Assembly: GCA_027422505.1 (NCBI GenBank) | Contig: JAPQWV010000001.1 | Location: forward strand, 8,618,001 to 8,682,000 | Length of the DNA stretch: 64,000 bases | Source: Craterostigma plantagineum | Taxonomy: Eukaryota; Streptophyta; Magnoliopsida; Lamiales; Linderniaceae | Reading direction: 5' to 3' | Part shown: positions 1-11,751 of the stretch, piece by piece | Position numbering within the stretch: the first letter of the stretch is position 1 | How the letters are laid out: every line of letters begins with the position of its first letter | Notes under the pieces: generated by a model | What the model was told of the DNA's origin: nothing | The model's database searches: none | The model's input: the letters and a program-made list of their open reading frames with translations, nothing else | Made by a program: the position numbers and the translations under genes

Positions 1-1174
1 TTGAAACGAAAATTGTTAGAATTTGATCGAAATTTTATTCTGTCACTGTTCCATCGAGGAACTGTTTTGGCGCGAAGTTGAATTTCGATCAAACAGTCTT
101 AATTCTGTGCTTATTTGATCTGATTTTAATGTTTCTGTGCTCACATAAGTAGTATTAATCAATTAGGATTAGATCGGTAGCAATCAGAATCATGATTTGA
201 GTCGAATTTTGGATTCTGTGAGATTACTGTTCGTGCGAAAATGGTATGAACGTGTTTTGATTATCTTCAAATTGATTATCATTTGCTTCAAAACATGTTT
301 AATCTTCTGTTCGTGAGTACTCGGTAGCTTATTTCGAGCATATACCTGTAGTTTCATCGATTAATTTCCCGTATTTGCTTGAACCTGTGTTAAAATCATA
401 TTATGTGCTTAAACTGTGAATTTCAATTTTTCTCGCTAAGTTTTCGATTGAAATTAATTTCTCGATCGAAAATCTCTGTGCGAGAAATTTTACTCAATTA
501 GAATACTGATTAGTTACTGAAGTCGCTGCTGTCAAGAACGTGTTTAAAAGAATTTTACGAGCGTTAATATTTTGACGAGAATTGACTATTTTGACCCCCG
601 GGCAAATTTTTTTTTTCTCTCGAAAATTTAGTCGGTCAGATGTATTTGATTCTCGTTCATAAAATTTTTCGATCAAAACCAATTAGATTTGACTCAGCGA
701 GAAACTCCTTAGGGTACTGTTCTTCAACGACCAAAATCAATTAAAGAAATTTTACGCTCAAAAAAACTAGTCAATCTTTCGAGTCAATCTTTGATAAAAT
801 CTACTTTGTGGATTCTGGTCAACAAATATTTTTCGACGCTTAAAATTTTTCGATCGCAAAACTTCTCTCAATAATTTTACGATTGATTTCATTGTTTACA
901 TAACCTTTCAGCGTAAAATTACGTTCAAGTCGAAATAATTTACGCTCGAAAATTTTTGAACAGTATCTGACGCGCGAAAACAGTACCATCTTTTCAAATC
1001 GAAGAAATTATTTTCGATCAAACTTTAAAGATTGAATCGAAATTAGTTCTCAATCAGTTTTGAATCAAACGCTACAAACGAATTTACTACTTGTGAAGGA
1101 CACTAAATCATTCAAATCCATCAAAACAACAAACGAAGATCCTTCGTCAACAAAAAAAAGGGAAAAGAAGAAGG
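1..1174 (+). repeat. Leader with dispersed TCGATCG / TTTTCGA motifs
   Basis: AT-rich non-coding sequence upstream of gag. Variants of a CGATCG-centred motif followed by A-rich sequence recur throughout, for example near 461, 667, 848, 940 and 1012. The same type of sequence recurs at 25800-26860, 36060-37253 and 45048-45390. No TGGTATCAGAGC primer site and no clear LTR terminus were found, so I read it as untranslated leader rather than LTR, with modest certainty. Confidence 0.55.
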
Positions 1175-2409
1175 ATGGATGCATACTCACTAGGAAACGA
1201 CAACCATCCGCCAATCTTGCAACGCGGTGAATATACAGTATGGAGAAGCCGCTTCCCAAACTTCATAGCTCTGAAAGATCAGCCGAAAATTTATTACAGT
1301 CACTTGAAGAGGGACCTGCAAAGTTCTGGGTCAACGTAGCCGGTGATAACACGGTTACTCCTTCAATTCCCGCTACTAGGCCACTAAACGAACCTAGAGA
1401 ATACACCATTGAGGAAAGGGCCCGTGCTAAGGCAGATCTGATAGCCATGAACACACTCATGCAAGGCATCCCCAACGACATCTATAGACAGATAGACAGC
1501 CTCCCAACGGCTAAGGGAATGTGGGATGAGTTGCATAGGATGATGCAAAGGACGGAAGTAGGCTTCAAGGCCAAAAAGGCGATTATTCTCACTGCTTATG
1601 ACTCCTTCAAAGCTAAGCCGGAGGAGAGCCTCTATGATGCATACCAAAGATACCTCACTCTTCTCAACGAGACGAGGAAGATAGAAACCTCGAAAACAAA
1701 CATGGAAACAAATATCAAATTTCTATACTCTCTGTCCTCGGACTGGAAAAAGATATCCACTCAAGTTAGCCAAAACAAAGATCTGGAGGAGTTGGATATC
1801 CATGCAGTATTTGACAATCTCGCCCAACACGAGGAAGATGTTTGCGAGACTCAGAGAGAGCAGAAGGGCAAGCAGGTTGACGACACCATTGCTCTAGTCT
1901 CAGAGAAGCGTGGAACAAAGCCTCGCAAAGAGAAGATCGTTAGGCCTCCCCCATCATCCGAGTCAGAAAATGATTCCGAATCATACGTCGAGCCAAGCAT
2001 GAAGGCACTGGGGAAACAGTTGGCGTTAATCGGAAAGATGATGAGCAAGAAATACTTCAAGAAGACGTCTGCATCCTCGGCCAACAGACTTCGGACCTCA
2101 AGCTCCAAGAACAAGGAACAAGCACCAGAGAGCCCCGAAGTCAAGAACACTAAAGAGCACAACAAGTGCTTCAACTGTGGCAAGCCCGATCAGTTTGCCA
2201 GAGAATGCACTCTTCCCAAGAAAAGAGATGCTAATTACTACTCCAAGAAGCTTCAACTCATGAAGCAGAAGGAAGCAGGTGTAGCCCTCATTGCAGAGCA
2301 GGACCATTGGCTTGAAGACACGTCTAGTGACGCCTTGATAATGACAGTGACGCCGAAACATCCAATCAGACTGACGAAGATGGCGCATCCACCTCATCAC
2401 ATGAGGTAG
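1175..2409 (+). pseudogene. copia gag (capsid plus zinc knuckle), frameshifted
   Basis: The likely start is the ATG at 1175, just after a purine run. That frame gives a copia-gag N-terminus with a WRSRF motif and meets a TAG near 1336. The rest of gag is open in another frame (1240-2409), so at least one frameshift lies between about 1256 and 1310. The later part resembles UBN2-type copia gag (a RARAKADLIAMNTL segment, then helical sequence). Near 2166-2210 there is a CX2CX4?X4C zinc knuckle in which the usual His is Gln (CFNCGKPDQFAREC). This protein normally forms the particle shell and binds element RNA. The frame closes at 2409 but related coding continues downstream in another frame. Confidence 0.8.
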
Positions 2410-4117
2410 ACTCTTCTTCCGCATTAGGTCTCAGGAGAAGATAAATAGTCTCGAGTCAGAACTTAGAAGCCCTAGTGCTAAAATAGAAGAACTTACTAAG
2501 ATCCTACATTCTAGCGAGACTAGTCAACCTCAAATAGGACAGCATAGCGAAAAGATTAAGGAGTTAGAAGATAGGCTAGAAAATAACTACAATTGCTTGG
2601 TTAGGAATCTCAATGAGAAAGCCACCCTAAATTGTAGGATAACCGAAGCTACCACTAAGATCACCAACTTAGAAGCTCAGTTAGAAACATCTAATACTAA
2701 GTTTAGTGAGCTTAGTAACGATCTAGATGCCTGTCAAGCCGCCAAACAGACGGTAGAAAATAAATATGCTCTCCTAGGCGAGGAACGTAAGAAGTTATAT
2801 GCGAACATTAAGAAATTAGATGATCTTCGTACGCGTAGGGGACAATCTGAACTGACGATATTTTTAAACCAGCCCAATGATATAGAGTTATATAATCCAA
2901 TAGAAGGCATAGGTTTCACTAACCCGCGTGTTCCAAGGAAAAAGGAAGTATATGATATTAATACCATGGGTTTAGGAGTAACCTCCCTTAGAGATTTTAC
3001 TGAAGCGACAAAACAAAGTACTTTAGACTCATCCAAGAGAAGAGCCTCACATGGGCCTGAATTCCCTTACGACTACACAGAACTAAATGAAAGAGACAGA
3101 AATATGAAACCAACCTTAACATCTGTCTGTGATTTAGTTCAAGTTCTACCTCCTGAATCTCAAATACACTACGAGGAAGTCAAAGACGTTCATTATAAAA
3201 ATTCTCTCTATAAACCTCCTATAGTAACACAGATAGAGGAATCTCAAGCAAAATTAGATAAAGAAAGAGAGAATTTTGAAGCTGAAAAGAAGTTCTTAAA
3301 AGAGATGGAAAATCTCAAAGCTTCCTCATCCTCCCGAACAACCTCTCATGCTATTATGAAAAGCGTGAAAATAAATAAATCACCTTCGAAAGATCAAAAG
3401 TGCATTGATAATTCTGTTATGAATGCTAAGACTAAATCTAATTTACCTACGTCTACAGGAAGCGTAGAGCAAGCACTAGTACCGAAGGCGAGAGTGTCTA
3501 GTATTAAGAAGGAGCTAGTAGATTTGAGTATGACAAGAATGTTACTCCTTCTGTACAAATAAATGACACTCGAACATATAAAAGAGCCATTTCTTCTCTT
3601 CGCATAATTGCTTCTACATGTACTCTTCAGCCTATTACCTTTAGGAGCAACAACTACGAAATAGGCTCTACCTCACAAATTAAAGATAATCATTCTGAAA
3701 AAAATGCCACTAGGAAAGCCCGTAGGAAACAAGATCCAGCCATAAAGAAAGCTTATGGCGCTATACATGCATGTACTCACCTAATGTATCCCGTAAAGAT
3801 TGAGTCCTCCAAGCACCTTAGGAGATTATCAAAAGAAAAGATCTTTTCCTCAGACAATCCTACCAAAGCATTTGTACGTGCTGAAATTAACCTTCCCTGC
3901 AAGGTTCAATCCAAATGTGTTCCTAAATCTCTGCCTAGGACGACAAAAGTCGAAAAGGCCAAGTCACTTAAAGAGGCAACACCCAAACCCACTTCTCCGA
4001 AAGTGATATGGTTATTAAAACTCCCTCAAGTAATAATTCAGGAATCACATCTGACCTAAACTAAATCTGCTAATCTGAGAGGACCAATGCTTAAGTGGGT
4101 ACCTAAAGCTCTCTAAC
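2410..4117 (+). pseudogene. gag-protease linker region with coiled-coil character, degenerate
   Basis: From about 2435 to 3562 one frame is open and rich in Glu, Lys, Leu and Asn with heptad-like spacing (for example NLEAQLETSNTKFSELSNDL), predicting a long coiled coil after the zinc knuckle. From 3784 to 4059 a second piece contains YPVKIESSKHLRRLS. Copy B has a close counterpart at 32080-32200, which shows that this linker belongs to the family. Frames change around 2410, 3562 and 4059. Function is unknown; in comparable elements such tails are thought to aid particle assembly. Confidence 0.65.
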
Positions 4118-4516
4118 TTGTTTTTACAGATCCATCATGTGTGGTACCTCGACTCTGGTTGCTCCACACACATGACTGGAAAACAAGAGCTGCTGAGCAA
4201 CTACAAAGACCGACCAAGCGGCAAAGTCAGATTCGGAAACAATGACTCAGATCCCATTCTTGGATGTGGGGATATCATTTTGGAAAATCTGACGATAAAA
4301 GATGTCTCTTACGTCGAAGGACTCCGCCATTACTTGTTCAGCATAGGCCAATTCTGCGATAAAGGATTTCAAGTGGTCTTCCACGCTGACCGGTGCAGAA
4401 TTTTGGACAGTCAGGACACAGAACTCCTCTACGAACTTCGGAAATCAAATCTTTACACGATCAACCTGACGTCTGTGCGTCCCTCGACAGATGTATGCTC
4501 ATCTCTCAGACTGTGA
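4118..4516 (+). pseudogene. copia aspartic protease domain
   Basis: Contains WYLDSGCSTHMTG at the start, the copia protease catalytic motif (D-S-G), followed by VRFGNND and the glycine-rich G-C-G-D-I segment typical of the fold. It would cut the polyprotein. The frame ends at 4516, and the sequence linking it to the next domain is in a different frame, so a frameshift lies near 4390-4520. Confidence 0.8.
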
Positions 4517-5232
4517 TTCAGAGGAACAACTTATGGCATCAACGAATGTCTCATCTGAATATAAAAGCTCTCCAACGCCTCTCTACGAAGAAGTTGGCTC
4601 ACGGTCTTCCAACTATACTACTACAAAAGGAGCATCAATGTTCGGCATGTCAATTAGGAAAAATTAAGCGAGCGACTCATCATGTCAAGCAAATTGCGTC
4701 TACCTCTTTGGAACTAATCCACATGGACCTCTGTGGGCCAATGTAGACACAGAGTATCCAGGGACGTAAGTACTTAGTAGTGATCGTCGATGACTTCTCT
4801 CGCTACACTTGGACTAAGTACCTCCGAACCAAAGATGAGACAGGGGACTTGATTATTAACTTTGTGAAAACAATTTAGAATCTGCTGCAACAGACTATTC
4901 AAGTTATTCGAACAGACAATGGCACTGAGTTCAAGAATAAATATCTCAGTGAGTTTATCAGAAACTTGGAATTAGTCAACAATTTTCAGCCGCAAAAACA
5001 CCTTAACAAAATGAGGTTTGAAAGGAAAAACAGAACCCTAGGGGAGGCCGCTCGTACAATGTTGATCCATTCCGGACTTCCGCACTTTCTTTGGGCTGAA
5101 GCAGTAAATACCGCCTGTTTTACACAAAACAGGACGGTGGTTCACAAACGATTCAACTAGACTCAGTACGAGATTGTAAATAAGAGAGTACCCAACATCC
5201 CATTATTTAAAGTCTTCGGGTGCAAGCGCTTT
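4517..5232 (+). pseudogene. copia integrase (GAG-pre-integrase zinc domain and catalytic core), stop-interrupted
   Basis: The segment LWHQRMSHLN...CSACQLGK is the HHCC zinc-binding domain. The core retains HMDLCGP (first Asp), RTDNGTEF (second Asp) and ERKNRTL (Glu). Downstream [13 protein letters not shown] is typical of copia integrase. In-frame stops occur at 4744-4746, near 4876 and at 5158-5160, and the frame shifts near 4960. Integrase inserts element cDNA into the host genome; this copy cannot make it. Confidence 0.85.
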
Positions 5233-6984
5233 GTGGTGAATGACAGAGAGCAACGTGCAAAGTTCGACCCTAAAGCATTCGAAGCAACTTTCGTCGGGTA
5301 TTCTTCAACATCAAAAGCGTACCGAGTATACATCAAGTCCAACCGCACGATTAAGGAAAGCTATAACATCACTTTTCAAGAAGTGAACGAGATGGCTTCT
5401 GAACAAAACAGTTCAGGACCCGTGCTCAACCCTTTGGCTTCTGAAGACAACATCTCAGAACCCGTTTTCACTGGTGTATTGGCACAAAACCAACAGAAGA
5501 TGGCAACAACTCAGCAATCACCGCCAGACGTAGCTCTAAGACTTGTGTTAGAAGACTTCTATTCCCTCTTTGAGCCTTTACATCCGCCAGTCATCGTCAA
5601 CCCTACACCCGAAGAAGCCGATGTACCAAGTTCTTCAACAGTCCTTAATTCACCCGACTCAGATTTGCCACAGAACAATGAAGAACCTCCCATGGGTGTT
5701 GAGGAGGAATCATCAGAGTCGCTCCCTCCCAATGCAGATTTGGAAGTTCCTCACACAAATGAACCATCGGAGATCGTTGGAAATCTAGACCCACAACTGG
5801 CTGATTCATCATCTACAGCTTTGCCGCATGAGCGCAGGTGGACTAGAGCTCACCCAGTTGATCAGATAATTGGCGATCCTTCGAGCGGAATAGGGACACG
5901 ACATCAACACAGTCTTTTCAGCTTCTTTTTAAGCCAAAACAAATCTACTAAGGTAGTAGACGCACTACAAGATCCGGATTGGATAATTGCAATGCAAGAG
6001 GAAATCAACCAATTCGAACGTCTTCAAGTGTGGAAATTAGTACCCCGTCCGCATGGGAAAACTATCATCGGGACAAAATGGGTATTTAAGAATAAAAAAA
6101 ATGACGATGGTGAAGTGATCCGGAACAAAGCACGATTAGTTGCAAAGGGATACAATCAACAGGAAGGCATTGATTACGACGAAACGTATGCTCTTGTTGC
6201 CCGGATTGAAGCCATTCGTCTCTTATTGGCTTACGCGGTTCATAAAGCCTTCAAGGTCTATCAAATGGACGTTAAAACCGCCTTTCTCAACAGCGTACTT
6301 AAAGAAGAAGTCTATGTCGCTCAGCCAGATGGCTTCGTTGATCAAGAACATCCCGATCACGTCTATCGATTGGATAAAGCTCTATACGGACAAAAACAAG
6401 CCCCACGTGCTTGGTATGATGTCTTGAGTGACTTCCTCGTAATGTCTGGATTTATTCGAGGAACAATCGATACGACACTCTTCATCAAATGGCAAGACAA
6501 GGATCTGATGATCGTTAAAGTTTACGTCGATGACATCATTTTCGGTTCAACAAATCCACGGCTTTGCAAAAAAGTTTGGAGATCTCATGAAGAGTAAATT
6601 CGAAATGACCCACATGGGAGAGATGCAATTCTTCCTAGGACTACAAGTCAGGCAGCTCGATGATGGGATATTTATCAGTCAAACCAAATACATTAAGGAC
6701 ATCCTGAAAAAGTTCCATCAAGATCAGAGCAAGCCTCTGAGCACTCCCATGTCAACTAGCTGCAAGTTGGATGCCGATCCCACAGGAAAATCGGTCGACA
6801 TCACTCTCTATCGCAGCATGATTGGATCTCTTCTCTACCTCACATCTAGTCGGCCGGATATCATGTTTGCCACCTGTCTTTGTGCCCGTTTCGAAGCCGA
6901 TCCCAAAGAATCCCACATGCTCGCGGTGAAGCGTATTCTTCGCTACCTTAAGGGAACAACTACCTTAGGACTATGGTATCCTAA
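5233..6984 (+). pseudogene. copia integrase tail, linker and reverse transcriptase, cut by insertion
   Basis: The frame 5233-6597 carries the integrase C-terminal part ([14 protein letters not shown]), a variable Pro/Ser/Glu-rich linker (about 5400-5900), and RVT_2 sequence with [50 protein letters not shown] and the active-site motif YVDDIIFGS near 6523. A frameshift near 6570 moves the remainder ([12 protein letters not shown]...) into the frame 6530-7024. The coding sequence stops at 6984 where the nested block begins and resumes at 23265. Removing the block and one TAA copy leaves the reading frame continuous. Confidence 0.9.
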
Positions 6985-7289
6985 GAGCCCGTTTGGTTGG
7001 GAGGACGAGTTTAGAGGGTATTAGTTTAAGTTGTAATTAAATAATGGAGGGTATGGGTGTTTTCGGGTGTTTGGTTAACGGGATTAGATAATGACGTCTA
7101 GTGTTTTTGGTAGATGGATTTAATTGGTATTTCATTTAATTAAATTGAATTACGAGTTTACCCAACTGGAGTCAAATCTCACTTAATTTGATTAATCGTT
7201 CAGCCATTTCGTTTGAACACTAGTGGACTGAGAAAATAATACAAGACGGTGCTATGCAAAAACTTAACAATGGCATAAATCAACCAATT

Positions 7290-7715
7290 TATCTCCAGCT
7301 CGCCATCTCCTGTCGCTAATGCCCATCAATCTACACCTGAAGCAGAAGAGAATCTCCTCAACACTTTGCTCAGTCTCGAGCAGTCATGGCTTGAATCGCC
7401 GGCGCTGCAGCAGCTGCAAAGCTTCACCGCTGAATTGCCGGAAACCCAAAGGTGGGGACTCATAGTTTTCGCCGGAGTTTCTCGGATTTACTTAACTGCA
7501 AGGCCTGGCGCCCTTATCGGCGCCGTACCTTTTTGATCCCCTGCAACTTGGGCTGGACACTCTCATAGAAAGAAGAAGCTTGAAGAGAAGGGATTTCTTG
7601 GTCGGAGAAAAGCTGGGTTAAGGGTCGTTTGGCGTCGTATATTTCGGCGTGGTTGTTCCCAATAACGTCGACGTCGACGAGACTGTAAGGAGAAAAGGGA
7701 TTCGAAGATCCTCGT
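7290..7715 (+). pseudogene. Captured fragment of an STN8-type thylakoid protein kinase
   Basis: Plus-strand frames read TQRWG, then IYLTARPGALIGA, then PLQLGLDTLIERRSLKR, DFLVGEKLG, a stop, and GSFGVVYFGVVVPNNVDVDE. This order matches plant STN8: a membrane-proximal segment followed by the kinase glycine-rich loop. Only the N-terminal part of the kinase is present; catalytic residues further downstream are absent. A frameshift or small deletion follows LIGA, and the glycine-loop position normally holding Glu is a stop codon (TAA). The same lesions occur in copies 3 and 4, so they predate amplification. The assignment rests on recalled family motifs; STN7 fits less well because the PLQLGLDTLI segment is STN8-like. 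Confidence 0.75.
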
Positions 7716-8202
7716 AGATTCCAGCTCTGGCTGGCGGCGACGACCCTCCTCAACCTCCTCGACCGTCGCCGCACATCCTCCGCCTCAAACCCCATCATCC
7801 CCTTCCCTACGCCGCAGACGGCAAAAGCCTCAGAATCCTCGAGCTAGGCTCAGGCACTGGCCTCGTCGAATCGCAGCCGCCGCCATCCTCGGAGCCCACG
7901 TCACCGTCACCGACCTGCCTCACGTGCTGCCCAACCTCAGGCACAGCGCGGAGGCCAACGCCGCAGCGCTGGAGATCAACGGCGGGAGGGTCAGCGTCGC
8001 CGCCCTTGAGTGGGGGAACGCCGGCGACATGGAGAGCATGGGTAAGTCGGTGGAGGAGTTCGATTTGATTAAAAGGTCCGATGTTGAGTACCACGATCAC
8101 CTCTACGAGCCATTGATTAAGACGTTGAAGTTTTTCTTGCTGAAGAAGAAAAAGGACAACAATAATTCAGTGTTCGTTTTATTAGATAAGAGAAAGGTTT
8201 GA
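7716..8202 (+). pseudogene. Captured METTL21-like (Methyltransf_16) protein methyltransferase fragment
   Basis: Sequence just after the kinase fragment reads FQLWLAATTLLNLLDRRR, then LRILELGSGTGLVE (SAM-binding motif I), then, after a frame change, TDLPHVLPNL, SVAALEWGNA, EFDLI and DVEYHDHLYEPLIKTLKFFLL. This is the order seen in plant METTL21-type lysine methyltransferases (SAM-binding fold and post-motif region). The open piece runs 7924-8202. The family methylates lysines on chaperones or elongation factors, but this copy is frameshifted at motif I, and its end diverges into KKKKDNNNSVF and a stop, so it is not expected to work. Confidence 0.75.
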
Positions 8203-8438
8203 TCGTGATTAGTGGGAGAGAGACGATGGATAAACTAAAATAAAGGATAATTATGTAAAATATGATGGGATTAGATAATGGGACCAAGAGGGGTGGATTT
8301 AATTAATACACAATAGAAGGTATTAAGGGGGTGGTTTAATTAAACCTCACCTTAAAATAAAGATGCCAACCAAACACCACGTTAATTTATCCAAATCCCC
8401 CTAATCCCCCCTTATACCCACAACCAAACAAACTCTAA

Positions 8439-8573
8439 GAGCCCGTTTGGTTGGGAGGACGCGTTTAGAGGGTATTAGTTTAAGTTGGAATTAAATAATG
8501 GAGGGTATGGGTGTTTTCGGGTGTTTGGTTAACGGGATTAGATAATGACGTCTAGTGTTTTTGGTAGATGGAT
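8439..8573 (+). mobile_element. PIF/Harbinger-like element, copy 2, left end
   Basis: Starts GAGCCCGTTTGGTTGGG directly after the TAA at 8436-8438 and follows copy 1 closely until TTGGTAGATGGAT at about 8573, where LTR-derived filler begins. The rest of copy 2 resumes at 19846. By comparison with copy 1, about 826 bp (equivalent to 7120-7945) are missing between the two halves. Confidence 0.8.
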
Positions 8574-11500
8574 GCATAAGTGATGTTAAAATGCAATTAT
8601 GTGCATAAGTGATGAATGCAATTATGTGAATAGTAAGGCCAATAAATTTGCATAAGTGATGAATGCAATTATGTGCATTCGTGCAATTATTCTGTGCTCG
8701 TGTGAATTATGTGAAATTTGCATGTTAAAATGCGTGCTTACCTTATTTGTGTGGAAAATTATGTGCTCCATTAATTGTGAATTTTGGCGTGTCTAATTTG
8801 TGCTAATAATATAATTAGGCTATAGTTGCAATTGGACTAGGTGGAAACCCCAACTCAAGCCCAAGAATAATTTATAGGTTTAGTCCAAATACAATATAAG
8901 TGGTCCAAGAAGTTAAAATTCAAGGCCCAAATAGAACTTAACCTTGGCCCAATACCCTTGTAGATTTTGAGACAAATCTCCTTAAAATAAGGGATATTTT
9001 CGTCAAATGAATCCCATTCTCATCCCTTAAAAGAATTAAATGTAGTCTAAAAACCCATTTGAAGTCCAGACCCCAAAGTGTAAGAAAGCAACGAGAGTTG
9101 AGACAAGAAAGAAGAAGGAGAAGCTGAGATGTCAAGCTAACAAATCGGGACTAGGTATGTTTTTAAACCATAGCATTTACGCTTTCTTAAAGATTAGGGC
9201 TGTGCGACTTTAATTAATGGGGTTTCGATAAGGTTTCGAGCCTAAAGCACAAATTTAAGAACTGAGAGACGCCCTAACCTTAATCCTTGCGTTTTCAGTC
9301 TTATAACAACATGTCTTAAGAAAATTTAAGCACGAAAAATAGGGATAGGTGCATGATTGGAACTAAACTAGCAATTTAGGGATTCTGGAGTTTAAAATCG
9401 GTCCTCATCATACTCTTGGAGCAACCGACTTTTTGACCTTCAAAGGCGTGATATTGCGAACTAAAAGATGTTCGTGCGAATTGATTCGCAAACGAGGGAT
9501 CATCGACTTTGTTCGGCGAATTGAAACTTCACGGGTCCAACTTCGCAGAGCACTCAGCAAGACACGGCTTTATTTTGCGAATCCTTGACGGATTGCGGGC
9601 TGAGAAGATCGCGAACTCTTGTGGGTGAGCATTTTGCGGGTCTAAAGTCGCGAAACGCGTACACCTTGCAAGACAGACATAGTTCGCGAACTGAAACTTG
9701 GTGGGCTGAGCAATTTCACTATGTGGCATGGTACTTTGCGGGCTCAAGGTTGGCGGGCAGCTTTGCGAATTAAGCCCCACGACAGTTGCAGGTCCAGGTT
9801 GGCGAACCCACTTTGCGAGCTCGAGTTTTTGCGAGTTCAAGTCATTTCGCGGGTTGGATCTAGATGGCGAACTCAACTTAGCGAATTATGAATTTCACAA
9901 ATTTCGCGAATTGGAGGTGAAGAACCATTTCACGAAACCACAGGACCATTGCTTTGCGAATTGTGAGGACGATGACTTCGCGAAGGAAGTCTATTTGGCG
10001 AATTATATACTTCACCAATTGACTAGGCGAGTTATAAATCAACGAGATAAGCTTCTGCGAACTCTTGGCTTAGTGGAACTTCACGAATGTCTAAGTGATA
10101 GGATAATATTATAAGTTACATTGGATTTTGGGAGAGAATATAATAAACTACACAAACTTCAGTAGTGAGGCATTGATATCAATAGTACATGGACTTGGTG
10201 GATTGAGATGATTGGACCTCAGAAACAAATACTTCCATGATTGGGTGGGCAATAAAATAATATAATATAATATGGTAGGTGCATATGACTTCACGAGGTG
10301 TAGGAATAAAATAATGGAGGAACATGCAAGTGGCGAATTTGTGTGGTGTAGCGAACAAGTATAGGGACAGAATAATATAATTACAATGCAAGCTTGGAAT
10401 ATTGTATACTATGCCATAAATTTCACTGACTAAGGATTTTCACGGAGTAACTTAACTTTAGCAAATTTCGATATCTATTTATCCATTAGCTAAGCATTTT
10501 GATACTTAGGAAATTCAAGAATTTAGATGATACACTGACGATAGAATTTTATGCTTGGAATAGGGATTAACAATTTCGCAGGACCACTAGCTAATAATCT
10601 ACGGACGCCAGGTAAGTAGAAATCCAACTACAACACATAACTTGTGTGCTATATGTATATGTGACTATATGCCTACGTGGTTTCGTGATTACGTAAATTT
10701 ATCGTTACGCTTTCATGTGGTAAGCATAAGTTGCATTTGTTTGCATATGCATGCTCATGTGCACGCACGAACTCATGGGGAAGGGTCATGGGATAGAGTG
10801 TGCATGGTGATATGTCGCTTGTATGCGACGAGGACTTGCCGATGTGGGCAAGTGTGTCGACTCATAGTTGAGTCAGGGGCTGTCTACTATGCTACCAGGG
10901 CGGCGTTTAGCGTCGTCGTACTATTATTGTAAATATATATATTGGTATCCTATGGATAGGATTCGGGCATGGCCCGAGGCGGTAAGGTGCGACCTGGAGG
11001 GTGCGACCTGAGGGTATAAGCAGCACCGGGTGGAACCCTGGTGTAGGCAACCTTAGCGTAGGCTACCAGCGTGAGCGACCGCCGGACAGTCGGGGACGAC
11101 CGGGTTTATATGGCGACCTAGGGGAACGATGTGCATCCTAGGGTTCGGCCATCCGGCGTGGACCGCTGTCGTATTGTCCTGAGGGACGTGAGCTCTTGTG
11201 GTGCATAGTAAGATTAGCCGAGGGCCCTGAGTTTTACTAGTACGAGTATTAGGTGCATCGGCGCGGATTGCCCTTGCATAGAAATTTATGCATCGGCAGG
11301 GTTTGCCTTTGCGGGGAAATGGACACGTGCATACATGCATGATTTCTGCTTACTGAGCCTCGGTGGCTCATTCTTTTATGTTATGTGTTGTAGGCGCCAG
11401 CGAGCACGGTACGTGATCGCGTTAGATGACAAGGCCAATCTTTTGAAGCTTCGCGCTGCTTTTGGGGTGGACGTGTGTGTATGGATGACGACCTGTGAGG

Positions 11501-11736
11501 CCGGGCGCATAGGAGCCTTTTGCTGTGCCGACACACCTTCGTCCTCGTAGTTAGATCATGTTTGGAACTTAGTGTTCGACATGTATTCTTTTGACTTGTA
11601 CAGAACATCATTCCATTATGTAAATGGAAAAAAAAAGAAAAATTTATACGCATTTTCAGTGTACCTTACTACTCATAACTCGCTAGGCACATAGGAATGC
11701 GCTAGAATAGGCAGTTAGGGAAGTCGGGTCGTGACA
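8574..11736 (+). repeat. Left LTR of the Tekay-type element, with scrambled 5' edge
   Basis: From about 8626 the sequence follows the right LTR from about 16423, so only the first ~17 bp (TGTAGCACCCGGTCCTC) are missing. Positions 8574-8625 are patches of LTR sequence (GCATAAGTGATG, TTAAAATGC, AATTATGTGC) in a new order. A ~335-bp block present in the right LTR (17514-17848) is absent here. It ends GTCGTGACA at 11736. It includes the GCGAA/GCGGG motif field (about 9430-10090). ORFs inside it have no recognisable product. Confidence 0.9.
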
Positions 11737-11739
11737 GAG

Positions 11740-11751
11740 TGGTATCAGAGC
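11740..11751 (+). other. Primer-binding site, tRNA-iMet type
   Basis: TGGTATCAGAGC lies three bases after the LTR end, the usual plus-strand complement of the 3' end of initiator tRNA-Met used to prime minus-strand synthesis. Confidence 0.92.

Larger units (their letters stand above)
6985..8435 (+). mobile_element. PIF/Harbinger-like non-autonomous element, copy 1, carrying gene fragments
   Basis: Begins GAGCCCGTTTGGTTGGG and ends with the near-inverted ACCAAACAAACTC, flanked by TAA at 6982-6984 and 8436-8438. A 3-bp TAA/TTA duplication with GTTTGG-containing terminal inverted repeats fits the PIF/Harbinger (Tourist-like) group. It contains no transposase, so it would depend on one supplied elsewhere. 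The interior is a chimera of two captured host-gene pieces rather than anonymous MITE sequence. Three further copies lie in the same orientation downstream. Confidence 0.8.

Noticed and set aside
7514..8100. Minus-strand open frames repeated in every PIF/Harbinger-like copy
   Set aside because: They run antisense to the STN8-like and METTL21-like sequence, which explains the region on the plus strand. The open frames are shadows that repeat because the element repeats.
10179..11653. Open frames in the Tekay LTR, duplicated at 18286-19715
   Set aside because: They occur at the same place in both LTRs, have no family resemblance, and lie in non-coding repeat sequence.
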